A stretch of DNA of 64,000 bases from Pseudoroseomonas aestuarii (GCF_042651065.1 NZ_JBHSCH010000009.1:24552-88551); one strand, 5' to 3'; shown: positions 23,147 to 34,626, counted from the first letter of the stretch. A program made the numbers and translations. The notes: generated from the sequence alone by a model not told the origin.

Positions 23147-24157
23147 GTGAGAACAGGCGAAATTCCGGTACGAACCGCTGTGGTGACAGGCGCTTCCGCA
23201 GGTGTTGGCCGGGCGGTCGCCCACGCCCTGGCCCGGCGCGGCTGGCAGCTGGGCCTGATCGCGCGTGATGCTGGCGCGCTGGAGGCCGTACGCCGTGAAG
23301 CGGAAGCGGCGGGTGCGCCGCAGGTCCGTGTGGCCGCCATCGACGTTGCCGATGCCTCCGCCGTCTTCGACGCGGCGGGGCGTTTCGGGCGCGAGCTGGG
23401 CGGCATCGAGCTTTGGGTGAACAATGCGATGGTCACGGTCTTCGGGCCGGTCTCCGCCCTGTCGCCCGAGGAGTTCCGCCGCGTGACGGAGGTCACCTAT
23501 CTCGGCTATGTGCATGGGACGATGGCGGCGCTCCGGCAGATGCGCGCGCAGGATCGTGGCACGATCCTGCAGGTCGGTTCCGCGCTCGCCTACCGGGCCA
23601 TTCCGCTGCAATCCGCCTATTGTGGCGCGAAGTTCGCCATTCGCGGCTTCACCGACGCGCTGCGCAGCGAATTGCGGCACGACGGAAGCCGTGTCCGCCT
23701 GACCATGGTGCAGCTGCCGGCCGTGAACACGCCGCAATTCGACTGGGCGCGCAGCCACATGCCGCGCCGGGCCCAGCCCGTGCCGCCCATTTTCCAGCCC
23801 GATGCCGTGGCGGAAGCCGTGTGCCGGGCGGCGGAGACCGCCCCGCGCGAAGTGTGGGTGGGCTGGTCGGGCATCCGCGCCATCATCGGCACCATGCTGG
23901 CGCCCGGTATTCTGGACCGGCTGCTGGCCCGGCAGGGCTATGACGGGCAGATGGCGCCCGAGGCTCGTCCGCCCGGGCAGCCGGACAACCTGTTCGCACC
24001 CGTTGCCGGGCGCCACGCCGGGCAGGGCAGGTTTGGGGCGGTCGCGCAGCCACGGGTCAGCGCCGTGAACCCGGCGCTGCTGCGCGGCGTCATGGTCGCC
24101 GCCCTCCTGGTTCCGGCGGTGGTCGCTTCGCGGCGGCTGCTGAGGCGTGGGCGCTGA
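23147..24157 (+). CDS. SDR family oxidoreductase with C-terminal membrane helix
   Basis: A 336-residue protein: SDR domain in residues about 8-215 with TGASAGVGRAVAHALARRGW, NNAMVTVFGP, the catalytic Tyr-Lys as YCGAKF and VQLPAVNTPQFDWARS, then a Pro-rich linker and a C-terminal hydrophobic helix (RGVMVAALLVPAVVASRRLL). Such larger SDRs are often annotated as SDR family oxidoreductases of unknown substrate and sit at the membrane. The GTG at 23147 is chosen because GGAGGTGGGGC precedes it and the NAD motif then starts at the usual position. No obvious operon partner. Confidence 0.8.
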   Translation: MRTGEIPVRTAVVTGASAGVGRAVAHALARRGWQLGLIARDAGALEAVRREAEAAGAPQVRVAAIDVADASAVFDAAGRFGRELGGIELWVNNAMVTVFGPVSALSPEEFRRVTEVTYLGYVHGTMAALRQMRAQDRGTILQVGSALAYRAIPLQSAYCGAKFAIRGFTDALRSELRHDGSRVRLTMVQLPAVNTPQFDWARSHMPRRAQPVPPIFQPDAVAEAVCRAAETAPREVWVGWSGIRAIIGTMLAPGILDRLLARQGYDGQMAPEARPPGQPDNLFAPVAGRHAGQGRFGAVAQPRVSAVNPALLRGVMVAALLVPAVVASRRLLRRGR

Positions 24158-24269
24158 CGAGGCCAAAGCCGCGGGAGGCCGGCCCCGCCCCTGACCGATG
24201 GTATCCCGGCATCCCTGATTCCCCTCCCATCGTCATCGGTCACATCATCCCTCAGCAGCGGGAAGCAGC

Positions 24270-24695
24270 ATGGACGTCGCGGAAGTCATGAGTGCCGAGG
24301 TCGAATTCATCGCACCGGAGGCCACGGCGCAGGAGGCGGCGGAGCTGATGGGTGAGCTCGACGTCGGTGCCCTGCCGGTCGGGAGCGCCGAGGATCTGCG
24401 GGGCGTGGTGACCGACCGCGATCTCCTCTACCGCGTCGTGGCGGCCGGCAGGGACCCGGCGGGCCTCAGGGTACGGGAGGTGATGAGCAGCCCCGCCATC
24501 GCCTGCCGCCCCAATGACACGCTGCGTCAGGCCATGGACCTGATGACGGCACAGAACCTCCGCCGCCTGGCGGTGCAGGATGCGCAGGGGAAGGTGGTGG
24601 GATGGGTGACGCTGGCCGATGTCGCCCGGCGGCTGCTGGTGGAGGATGCGCGCCTGCAACAGGCGCTGCGCGGCCTCACCGAGTCCGCGGCCTGA
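24270..24695 (+). CDS. Tandem CBS-domain protein
   Basis: A 141-residue protein made of two CBS domains (about 1-60 and 70-130): VAEVMSAEVEFIAPEATAQE, GVVTDRDLLYRVVA, then VREVMSSPAIACRPNDTLRQ and GWVTLADVARRLL. Free-standing CBS pairs bind adenosine nucleotides and sense energy status. Its 3' end overlaps the convergent DUF533-like gene by 20 bases. Confidence 0.87.
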   Translation: MDVAEVMSAEVEFIAPEATAQEAAELMGELDVGALPVGSAEDLRGVVTDRDLLYRVVAAGRDPAGLRVREVMSSPAIACRPNDTLRQAMDLMTAQNLRRLAVQDAQGKVVGWVTLADVARRLLVEDARLQQALRGLTESAA

Positions 24696-25272
24696 GCCTC
24701 CGCCGGCCGCGCCGCCGCAGGTCGGCCGTCACCGTGGCGGGCAGCGCGAAGGCCGCCGCGAGGTAGTCCAGCCAGGCCTGCCCGGCCAGGCCATCGGCGG
24801 CCGAGAGCAGCGCGGCGGTATAGGCATGGGCGCCGAGCTCCTCCCGCCGGACCGAATCCAGGAGCAGGGGCAAAGGAGGGAGCGCCTCGTCCAGCGCCGC
24901 CTTCTCGGCCGTGCCCCCGCCGATCGCCGCCAGCGCCTCGAGGGGCGGGGGCGCGCCGGTCATGGCGGCCGTGGCCTGCATGCAGCGGACGAGCAGGATC
25001 CGGTGCGCCGGTGGCAGGTTGTTCACGTTGAGGGCCAGCGGAAACAGCGTCTGATGGCGGTTCTGCAGCCATCCGTGCAGCAGCTTGGCGGCCACCTGCT
25101 CCTGCAGCAGAAGCTGCGGCGGCGGGGGCAGCGGGCGTGGCGGCATCGCCCCGGGCGCCGGCGCGGCGGAAAGGGTGGCGGGCAGCTCCAGCGCCTGCCG
25201 CTCCATCAGCTCCGAGCGGCCATCCGCCGCGAGGCCGAGCCATTGCAGTAGGCGCCGGGTCCTGATCGTCAT
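24676..25272 (-). CDS. DUF533/TerB-like protein
   Basis: A 198-residue protein. The C-terminal half contains RCMQATAAMTGAPPPLEALA followed by AHAYTAALLSAADG and WLDYLAAAFALPATVTADL, resembling DUF533 (YebE) of the tellurite-resistance TerB superfamily; the usual acidic metal site (DGHID) is degenerate. The N-terminus is Pro-rich (PRPLPPPPQLLLQEQ). No signal peptide. Function unknown. Convergent with, and overlapping, the CBS gene. ATG 25272 gives MTIRTRRLLQWLGL; the frame extends upstream without similarity. Confidence 0.6.
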   Translation of the reverse strand: MTIRTRRLLQWLGLAADGRSELMERQALELPATLSAAPAPGAMPPRPLPPPPQLLLQEQVAAKLLHGWLQNRHQTLFPLALNVNNLPPAHRILLVRCMQATAAMTGAPPPLEALAAIGGGTAEKAALDEALPPLPLLLDSVRREELGAHAYTAALLSAADGLAGQAWLDYLAAAFALPATVTADLRRRGRRRLRPRTR

Positions 25273-25477
25273 GATAGCGGCGTTCCTGCAACGGGCGCGG
25301 TGGGAGATGGCGCGAGGGGCAACCTCCCTGGCAACTCGCCGCGCTTCCGCCGGTTGCGCCCGGGCGGCCGGCACATGCAGCCGACCCGAGCGACCGACCC
25401 AAGCGACCAAACAGGAATTCCCGCATGCCACCGCCATTCCGCATCCCGCGCGCCCATCCCGGCCGCGAGGGCCGCCC

Positions 25478-27235
25478 GTGACGCTCGACCAGGGCCTGGC
25501 CTTCGGCATCCTCGGCGCCACGGTGGGGCTGTTCCTCTGGGGCCGCATCGCCTACGAGCTGGTGGCCCTGCTCGCCCTGCTGGCCGGCGTGCTGGTGGGC
25601 ATCATCCCCATCGACCGCGCCTTCGCGGGCTTCGCCGACGATGTGGTGGTGATCGTCGCCTGCGCGCTGCTGGTCAGCGCCGCCGTCGCCCGCTCCGGCG
25701 CCATCGAGACGCTGATGCGCCCGGTGCTGCCCTATCTGGGTCATGCCTCGACCCAGGTGCCGGCGCTGGCGGGGGCGGTGCTGGTCACCTCCATCTTCAC
25801 CAAGAACATCGGCGCGCTGGCCATCTTCATGCCGGTCGCCCTGCAGCTGGCCCGGCGCACCGGCACCCGCCCCTCCGCCCTGCTGATGCCGATGGCCTTC
25901 GCCTCGCTGATCGGCGGTCTGATCACCCTCACGGGCACCTCGCCCAACATCATCGTGGCGCGGGTGCGGGCGGAGGTGACGGGCGAGCCCTTCGGCATGT
26001 TCGACTACACGCCGGTGGGCCTCGGCATCGCGCTGGCGGGCATGGCCTTCCTAGCCTTCGGCTGGCGCCTGCTGCCCACCGGCCGGCGCGGCACCGCCGA
26101 GGCCGCCCCCGCGGTGGAGGACTACACCACGGAGGTGCAGGTGCCGCCCGGCTCCCCGCTGGTGGACCGGGGCGTGGCGGAGCTGCTGGCCATGGAGCCG
26201 GGGCGCGTCGGCGTCGCCATCATCATCCGCGAGCGCTTCCGCCGCTTCGTGCCGACGCCCGAGGGCAGGCTCCGCGCCGGCGACACGCTGCTGCTGGAGG
26301 GGGACCCGGAGGATCTGGAGCGCGTCATCGCGCGCGCGGGGCTGCGGCTGGTGGCCGCACACACCGAGGGCGAGGCCAACGTGGCGGAGGGCGTGGTCAC
26401 CGCCGAATCCCCTCTCGCCGGGGAGACGGCGGAGCGGGCGAGGCTGCCGGAGCGCTTCGGCATCGGCCTGCTGGCGGTCAGCCGCAGCGGGCAGCGCATC
26501 GCCCGCCGCCTCGGCGGGCTGCGGCTGCGCGCCGGCGACGTGCTGTTGCTGCGGGGCGCGGCGCCCGCCATCAGCGGCGCGCTGCCCGCGCTGCGCGTGC
26601 TGCCGCTGACGGAGCGCAGCATCGCCCTCGGCCGCAGCCGGCGCAGCTGGGTGCCCATACTAGTGCTGCTTGGCGCCATGCTGCTGGTGGCGCTGCATGT
26701 GGTGCCTGTCGCCATCGCCTTCTTCGGCGCCGCGGTGCTGCTGCTGATGCTGCGAAGCCTGAGCCACCAGGAGGCCTATGGCGCGGTGGAATGGCCCGTG
26801 CTGATCCTGCTCGGCGCGCTGATCCCGGTGAGCGAGGCGGTGCGCAGCACCGGCGGCACCGACCTGATCGCCGCCTGGCTGGAAAGCGCGACGCGGCAGC
26901 TGCCGCCGCTCGGTGCGCTGGGTCTGATCATGGCCATCGCCATGGCCGTCACGCCCTTCCTGAACAACGCCGCCACGGTGCTGATGATGGGCCCGATCGC
27001 CGCCAGCCTGGCGCAGCGCCTGGGGCTCAGCCCGGACGCCTTCCTGATGGCGGTGGCCGTCGGCGCCGCCTGCGACTTCCTCACCCCCATCGGCCACCAG
27101 TGCAACACGCTGGTGATGGGGCCGGGCGGCTACCGCTTCGGCGACTACGCCCGGCTGGGCGCGCCGCTGACGCTGATCGTGCTGGCGGTCGGCGTGCCGA
27201 TGATCGCCTGGGTATGGGGGCTGACGCCCGGCTAG
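25478..27235 (+). CDS. SLC13/DASS-type transporter with two RCK_C (TrkA-C) domains
   Basis: A 585-residue permease. N-terminal helices (residues about 5-195) include the ion-transporter hairpin FTKNIGALAIFMPVALQLAR and TLTGTSPNIIVARV; residues about 215-385 hold two RCK_C nucleotide/ligand domains (EVQVPPGSPLVDRGVAELLA; RLRAGDTLLLEGDPEDLERV; GVVTAESPLAGETAERARLP); the C-terminal helices carry the second hairpin TPFLNNAATVLMMGPIAAS and PIGHQCNTLVMGPGGY. This layout is common among sulfate, citrate or dicarboxylate:sodium symporters. The substrate cannot be read from sequence. GTG at 25478 follows GAGG. Confidence 0.87.
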   Translation: MTLDQGLAFGILGATVGLFLWGRIAYELVALLALLAGVLVGIIPIDRAFAGFADDVVVIVACALLVSAAVARSGAIETLMRPVLPYLGHASTQVPALAGAVLVTSIFTKNIGALAIFMPVALQLARRTGTRPSALLMPMAFASLIGGLITLTGTSPNIIVARVRAEVTGEPFGMFDYTPVGLGIALAGMAFLAFGWRLLPTGRRGTAEAAPAVEDYTTEVQVPPGSPLVDRGVAELLAMEPGRVGVAIIIRERFRRFVPTPEGRLRAGDTLLLEGDPEDLERVIARAGLRLVAAHTEGEANVAEGVVTAESPLAGETAERARLPERFGIGLLAVSRSGQRIARRLGGLRLRAGDVLLLRGAAPAISGALPALRVLPLTERSIALGRSRRSWVPILVLLGAMLLVALHVVPVAIAFFGAAVLLLMLRSLSHQEAYGAVEWPVLILLGALIPVSEAVRSTGGTDLIAAWLESATRQLPPLGALGLIMAIAMAVTPFLNNAATVLMMGPIAASLAQRLGLSPDAFLMAVAVGAACDFLTPIGHQCNTLVMGPGGYRFGDYARLGAPLTLIVLAVGVPMIAWVWGLTPG

Positions 27236-27286
27236 GGCGCCGGCCGGCCGCCCCGCCTTCCTCCCGCCCCGCCTTTCCCGCCGGCC

Positions 27287-27673
27287 TCAGGCCGGCGGCT
27301 CCTCCTCCCGCTGCAGCAGGGCGGTGTCGATCTGGCCCAGCAGGCGGGAGAAATCCACCGGCTTGGGGTGGTAGTCGTCGCAGCCTGCCTCGATGACCTT
27401 GTTGCGGTCGCCCGACATGGCATGCGCGGTCAGCGCGATGATCGGGATGCGCGCCGTGCCCTCGATGCCGCGCAGGGTGCGTGCGGCGGTCCAGCCATCC
27501 ATCACCGGCAGGTTCATGTCGAGCAGGATGATGTCAGGCCGCTCGGCCTGCGCCATGTCCACGCCCTGCTGCCCGTCATGCGCCAGCACCACATCGAAGC
27601 CGCGGCGGCGCAGGCGGCGGGAGAGGAAATCCCACAGCTCCTCATGGTCCTCGACCAGCAGGATCTTCGTCAT
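27287..27673 (-). CDS. CheY-like single-domain response regulator
   Basis: A 128-residue receiver domain: acidic pair in LLVEDHEELW, phospho-acceptor Asp in IILLDMNLPVMDGW (about residue 52), Thr in IIALTAHAM and Lys in YHPKPVDFSRLL. No output domain. It lies two bases downstream of a hybrid histidine kinase stop, so it is the likely phosphorelay partner. Confidence 0.92.
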   Translation of the reverse strand: MTKILLVEDHEELWDFLSRRLRRRGFDVVLAHDGQQGVDMAQAERPDIILLDMNLPVMDGWTAARTLRGIEGTARIPIIALTAHAMSGDRNKVIEAGCDDYHPKPVDFSRLLGQIDTALLQREEEPPA

Positions 27674-27675
27674 CG

Positions 27676-30639
<2,964 letters not shown>

Positions 30640-30713
30640 GGGCGGAATCCGGTTGGTGGCGGGGAATAACGCCGCACGACGCCTCGGGTTGAAGGGAGGG
30701 CTGAACCTTTGCC

Positions 30714-32552
30714 ATGGCCTGGCGTTACAGCAGCCCGCTCCAAGAGAACGTCGCCATGGCCGAAATGCCGCCCCCTTCCCCCGCCGACGCCACGGCCATG
30801 CGGCCGGAGACCCCTCCGGAGGCGCAGACGCTGCGCGTGCTGCAGGCCATCTTCGGCCTGCTGGCAGCGGCCTTCAGCGTCACCGTGCTGGCGCTGGGGC
30901 GGGACCTGATCGTGCCGCTCGTGCTGGCGGTGCTGCTGGCCTTCGTGCTGGCGCCCGTCGTGGTGGTGCTGCACCGGCTGCGGGTGCCGCAGGTCCTTGG
31001 CGTGGTGGCGGCGGTGCTGCTGGCGGCGGCGGCGATCCTGGGCCTGGGCGTGGTGATGGGCCGCCAGGCCGGCTCGCTGACGGCCGACCTGCCCGCCTAC
31101 CAGCAGACCATGGCGGCCAAGCTGCAATCGCTGCGGCTGGGCGAGCTGATGCAGGAGGCGGACGCGGCGCTGCGCAACCTGCGCCAGATGATGGGCGACG
31201 GCCTCGCCGACCGGGCCGCGCCGGGCGCCGCCGAGATGCCGCCGCCGGTGACCACCGCGCCCGCCGCCGAGGGCGGCAGCCCGCTCGCCGTCATCGGCAG
31301 CCTGGCCGGGCCGGTGCTGGCGCCGCTGGCGACCGCGGGCATCGTCCTCCTCTTCGCCATCTTCGTGCTGGTCTACCGCGAGGATCTGCGCGACCGGCTG
31401 ATCCGCCTGGCGGGCAGCAGCGACCTGCAGCGCACCACCCTGGCGCTGGACGACGCGGCCCGGCGCCTGTCGCGCTACTTCCTGGCGCAGGTGGCGCTGA
31501 ACAGCCTGATGGGCGTGACGATCGCGCTGATCCTGTGGCTGCTCGGCCTGCCGGCCCCGGCGCTCTGGGGCATCCTGGCCGGGCTGATGCGCTTCGTGCC
31601 CTTCATCGGCACCTTCATCGCGCTGGTGCCGCCCCTGCTGCTGGCGGTCGCGGTCGATCCGGGCTGGTCGATGGCGCTGTGGGTGCTGCTGCTCTTCCTG
31701 GTGGCCGAGCCGCTGATGGCGCAGGTGCTGGAGCCCGCGGTCTATGGCCACAGCACCGGCCTCTCGCCGGTCGCGGTCATCGTGGCGGCCACGTTCTGGA
31801 CCTTCCTGTGGGGGCCGATCGGCCTGCTGCTGGCCACGCCGCTCACCGTCTGTCTGGTGGTGCTCGGCCGGCATGTGCCGAGCCTCGGCTTCCTCGACGT
31901 GATGCTGGGGGACCGCCCGCCTTTGCAGGCTCATGAGAGCTTCTACCAGCGTGCCCTGCAGCGCGACACGCGCGAGCTGTCCCGCCAGGCGCAGCGCGAA
32001 CTGCGCGCGCATGGCTCGCTGAGCGGCTATCTCGACGCGGTGGGGCTGCCCGCCCTGGCCCTGGCCGACCGCGACTGGTCGCGCGAGGAGCTCTCGCCGG
32101 AGCGGATGGAGAATGTGCGGGGCGAGGTCTCGGCCCTGCTGGAGGGGCTGGAGGCCGCGCCGGCGCCCGGCCCGGCGCAGGTGGTCTGCGCCGCCGGCCG
32201 CGGCCCGCTGGACGACCTGACGGCGGCCATGGCGGTGCGGGCGCTCGGGGCGGAGGGGCTGGGCGCGGTCGCCCTGCCGGCCGAGGCGGCGGCGCCGGAC
32301 GAGGCCGGCGCGGCCTGGCTCTGCTGCCTCTCGGTGCTGGAGGCCGGCAACACCGCCGATGGCATCCGCTACCTCCTGCGCCGGTTGCAGCGGCAATTCC
32401 CGCAGGCCCGCATCGTCGTGGGGCTGTGGCAGGCGGAGGCGGCAAGCCCGCTGCTGGCGGAGCTGCGCCTGGATGCGTCCGGGGAGACCATCGTCACCTC
32501 GCTGGGGGAGCTGGTGGCGCTGAGCCGGGCGCGGCCCGTGCCCGGCCCGTGA
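30714..32552 (+). CDS. AI-2E/PerM family transporter, second copy
   Basis: A 612-residue paralogue of the protein at 6115-8067. Residues about 40-400 are the transporter region (LIVPLVLAVLLAFVLAPVVV; LRDRLIRLAGSSDLQRTTLA; GLMRFVPFIGTFIALVPPLL; AVYGHSTGLSPVAVIVA), followed by the charged linker RPPLQAHESFYQRALQRDTR and a C-terminal globular domain (CAAGRGPLDDLTAAMAVRAL; GIRYLLRRLQRQFPQARIVV). ATG 30714 follows GGGAGGGC; ATG 30756 is an alternative. Divergent from the hybrid kinase. Substrate unknown. Confidence 0.85.
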   Translation: MAWRYSSPLQENVAMAEMPPPSPADATAMRPETPPEAQTLRVLQAIFGLLAAAFSVTVLALGRDLIVPLVLAVLLAFVLAPVVVVLHRLRVPQVLGVVAAVLLAAAAILGLGVVMGRQAGSLTADLPAYQQTMAAKLQSLRLGELMQEADAALRNLRQMMGDGLADRAAPGAAEMPPPVTTAPAAEGGSPLAVIGSLAGPVLAPLATAGIVLLFAIFVLVYREDLRDRLIRLAGSSDLQRTTLALDDAARRLSRYFLAQVALNSLMGVTIALILWLLGLPAPALWGILAGLMRFVPFIGTFIALVPPLLLAVAVDPGWSMALWVLLLFLVAEPLMAQVLEPAVYGHSTGLSPVAVIVAATFWTFLWGPIGLLLATPLTVCLVVLGRHVPSLGFLDVMLGDRPPLQAHESFYQRALQRDTRELSRQAQRELRAHGSLSGYLDAVGLPALALADRDWSREELSPERMENVRGEVSALLEGLEAAPAPGPAQVVCAAGRGPLDDLTAAMAVRALGAEGLGAVALPAEAAAPDEAGAAWLCCLSVLEAGNTADGIRYLLRRLQRQFPQARIVVGLWQAEAASPLLAELRLDASGETIVTSLGELVALSRARPVPGP

Positions 32553-32656
32553 GGGCGGCGGAGGGCGAAATCCGCCTGCTGGCGCCGGCACTATTTGCTG
32601 GCGGAGGCTTGCGGACCGGCAGCCGCTTTCCCATCTGGGAACCTATCGGCAACAAC

Positions 32657-32674
32657 AGAAAGGAGGTGATCCAG
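32657..32674 (+). promoter_or_regulatory. 18-base extended Shine-Dalgarno sequence
   Basis: AGAAAGGAGGTGATCCAG is the exact reverse complement of the alphaproteobacterial 16S rRNA 3' tail (CTGGATCACCTCCTTTCT). Ordinary ribosome sites in this window match only four to seven bases. It precedes a GTG with ideal spacing (7 bases after AGGAGG). It is not a remnant of an rRNA gene because similarity stops exactly at the ends of the tail. Confidence 0.75.
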
Positions 32675-32745
32675 TGTCTCATTGTTTGATGGCTGCGTCG
32701 GCCGCCGTGAGCTGGATCTCCGCTGCGAGGAACGTCGCGGGCTGA
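32674..32745 (+). CDS. Candidate 23-residue small ORF behind the extended ribosome site
   Basis: GTG at 32674 opens 23 codons starting VSHCLMAASA and ending ISAARNVAG before TGA. The ribosome site is exceptional, and a strong terminator follows 46 bases after the stop, giving a free-standing transcript of roughly 170 bases. The peptide has no family I recognise. A second overlapping frame (from about 32670) ends in RRELDLRCEERRG and ICSMRGG but lacks a normal start. CTGCGA at about 32721 can pair with TCGCAG at about 32774, so the transcript may also work as a folded RNA. Coding versus RNA function is open. Confidence 0.4.
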   Translation: MSHCLMAASAAVSWISAARNVAG

Positions 32746-32790
32746 TCTGCTCCATGCGCGGCGGTTGAACGCTTCGCAGGCAATGTTCGA

Positions 32791-32820
32791 GGGCTCCGGA
32801 GGAAACTCCGGGGCCCTTTT
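32791..32820 (+). terminator. Rho-independent terminator
   Basis: GGGCTCCGGAG and CTCCGGGGCCC form an 11-bp stem (one G-T pair) around a GAAA tetraloop, followed directly by TTTT. It closes the short transcript starting near 32650 and insulates it from the phosphatase gene. Confidence 0.85.
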
Positions 32821-32880
32821 GCATGGGTGCCTCCTGCATGGGTGCCTCCTGCATGGGTGCCTCCTGCATGGGTGCCTCCC
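32821..32880 (+). repeat. Four tandem copies of a 15-bp repeat
   Basis: GCATGGGTGCCTCCT is repeated exactly three times and a fourth time with one change at the last base (32821-32835, 32836-32850, 32851-32865, 32866-32880). The unit is a multiple of three, and in one frame encodes MGASC repeats reading into the downstream phosphatase. Each copy contains CCTCC. There are no spacers, so this is not a CRISPR. Confidence 0.9.
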
Positions 32881-32957
32881 ATGGGCGCGCCCCCTGCGGA
32901 ACGCCGCGCGGTCTGGCCGGTTGTGGCACAGCGCAGGCGAGGGGGACGGAAACGAGC

Positions 32958-33710
32958 ATGCAACCACAATGGCCCCTGCGGCTCTGGATCGTCCGGCATG
33001 GGGAAAGCGCGGGGAATGTGGCCCGCGCGGCGGCGCTGGCGGCGCGGCAGGCGATGATCGACATCGCGGAGCGGGATGTGGATGTGCCGCTCAGCCCGGT
33101 GGGGGAGCGGCAGGCACAGGCGCTGGGCCGCTGGTTCGCGGAGCAGCCGGCGGAAGAGCGGCCCGAGGTCATTGTCTCCTCGCCCTACCGCCGCGCCCGC
33201 CACACGGCGGAACTCATCCGCGCCGCGAGCCCGTCCGGCCTGCACTCCCGCGGCTTCATCCTCGATGAGCGGCTGCGCGAAAAGGAGTTCGGCGTGCTGG
33301 ACCGGCTGACGACGCAGGGCATCGCCCAGCGCCATCCGGACCAGGTCGAGTTCCGCCGCATCCTCGGCAAGTTCTACCACCGGCCGCCTGGCGGCGAGAG
33401 CTGGTGCGACGTGATCCTCCGGCTGCGCAGCGCGCTCGACAGCCTCTGCCTGCGGCATGGCGGCCAGCGCGTGCTGATCGTCGGGCACCAGGTGGTGGTG
33501 CTGTGCCTGCGCTACCTGCTCGAGGGCCTGACCGAGGAGGAGATCCTGGCGATCGACCGCGAGGGCGACATCGCCAATTGCGGGCTGACCGAATATGTCT
33601 TCGACGCCCAGGGCGGCGGCATGCGCCTGCACCGCTACAACTGGACCGTCCCGCTGGAGACGGAGGCTGCGCCGGTGACGGCACAGCCGCATGGCGGGGC
33701 ACCCCGGTGA
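32958..33710 (+). CDS. Histidine phosphatase family protein (phosphoglycerate mutase-like)
   Basis: A 250-residue enzyme with the catalytic motif RHGESAGN near residue 13, VDVPLSPVGERQAQALGRWF, SSPYRRARHTAELI, the acidic FGVLD region and the second His in VLIVGHQVVVLCLRYLLEG near 180. Residues expected for metal-free phosphohydrolases are present; substrate unknown. The ATG at 32958 gives the normal family N-terminus (MQPQWPLRLWIVRHGE) and is preceded by GGGGGACGGAAACGAG. The same frame stays open upstream through the tandem repeat to 32823, which would add 45 residues with MGASC repeats. Overlaps the next gene by four bases (GTGA). Confidence 0.85.
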   Translation: MQPQWPLRLWIVRHGESAGNVARAAALAARQAMIDIAERDVDVPLSPVGERQAQALGRWFAEQPAEERPEVIVSSPYRRARHTAELIRAASPSGLHSRGFILDERLREKEFGVLDRLTTQGIAQRHPDQVEFRRILGKFYHRPPGGESWCDVILRLRSALDSLCLRHGGQRVLIVGHQVVVLCLRYLLEGLTEEEILAIDREGDIANCGLTEYVFDAQGGGMRLHRYNWTVPLETEAAPVTAQPHGGAPR

Positions 33711-34603
33711 GCGCGGCGGAACCGGTGACCGAGGCGCTGCTGCGGCGGATGCCTCTGCCGCGGCATGAGAAGGGCGACGACAAGAATGCGCGCGGCGCCG
33801 TGCTGGTGGCGGGCGGCTGCGTCGAGGTGCCGGGCGCCGTGCTGCTGGCGGGGCTGGCCGCCCTGCAAGCGGGGGCGGGGCGCCTGCAGCTGGCGGTGTG
33901 CCGCTCCATCGCGGTGCCGGTCGGGGTGGCGATGCCGGAGGCGCGGGTCATCGGCCTAGCCGAGACGGAGCAGGGCCACATCGCCGCGGCGGCGGCGCCG
34001 GTGCTGGCGCAGCGTGGTGCCCGCGCCCGGGCGATGGTGCTGGGCGTGGGCACGATGGCCGGCGCGGAGAGCGAGGCGCTGACCGCCCAGCTCCTGGAGG
34101 CGCTGGAAGGCCCGGCGCTGGTGCTGGACGCCGGTGCCCTGGCGGCGCTGCGCGGCTGCCGCCCCGCGCTGCGCCGGCATGCCGGGCGCGCCATCCTCAC
34201 CCCGCATGACGGGGAGATGGCGGAATTGCTGGAGATCCCCCGTACGGCGGTGCTGGCGGACCCGCTCGCCGCGGCGCGGGAGGCGGCCTCCCGCTTCCAG
34301 GCCGTGGTCGTCATGAAGGGCGGATGCACGCGGATCGTCACGCCGCAGGGCGAGGCCTGGGAATGCGACCGCGGCAATGTCGGCCTCGCCACCTCGGGCT
34401 CGGGCGACACGCTGGCGGGCATCCTCGCCGGGCTTCTGGCGCGGGGCGCCACGCCGCTGCAGGCGGCGCTGTGGGGGGTCTATGTGCATGGCGAGGCGGG
34501 ACGGCGGCTCGCCGCGGACCAGGGGCCGGTGGGCTTCCTGGCCCGGATGCTGCCGGGCGAGGTTCCCGCCATCCTGGCGGCGCTGGGCCCGCCGCACGGC
34601 TGA
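33707..34603 (+). CDS. ADP/ATP-dependent NAD(P)HX dehydratase (NnrD domain)
   Basis: A 298-residue ribokinase-fold protein of the YjeF C-terminal type, which repairs hydrated NADH/NADPH. Motifs: KGDDKNARGAVLVAGG near residue 24, GAGRLQLAVCRSIA, VLGVGTMAG near 112, LDAGALAAL, ILTPHDGEMAELL near 165 and the nucleotide/Asp motif NVGLATSGSGDTLAGILAGLL near 224. The epimerase (YjeF N-terminal) half found in many bacterial fusions is missing, so it is a stand-alone dehydratase. GTG start overlaps the phosphatase stop. Confidence 0.85.
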   Translation: MSAAEPVTEALLRRMPLPRHEKGDDKNARGAVLVAGGCVEVPGAVLLAGLAALQAGAGRLQLAVCRSIAVPVGVAMPEARVIGLAETEQGHIAAAAAPVLAQRGARARAMVLGVGTMAGAESEALTAQLLEALEGPALVLDAGALAALRGCRPALRRHAGRAILTPHDGEMAELLEIPRTAVLADPLAAAREAASRFQAVVVMKGGCTRIVTPQGEAWECDRGNVGLATSGSGDTLAGILAGLLARGATPLQAALWGVYVHGEAGRRLAADQGPVGFLARMLPGEVPAILAALGPPHG

Positions 34604-34626
34604 TTCCCGAGGCGCCGCGCCGGGCG

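Noticed and set aside
32657..32674. Possible remnant of a 16S rRNA gene on the minus strand
   Set aside because: Only the 18 bases complementary to the 16S tail match; the adjacent bases do not continue as 16S sequence on either side.
32821..32880. CRISPR array
   Set aside because: The repeats are contiguous 15-mers without spacers and no cas gene is present.
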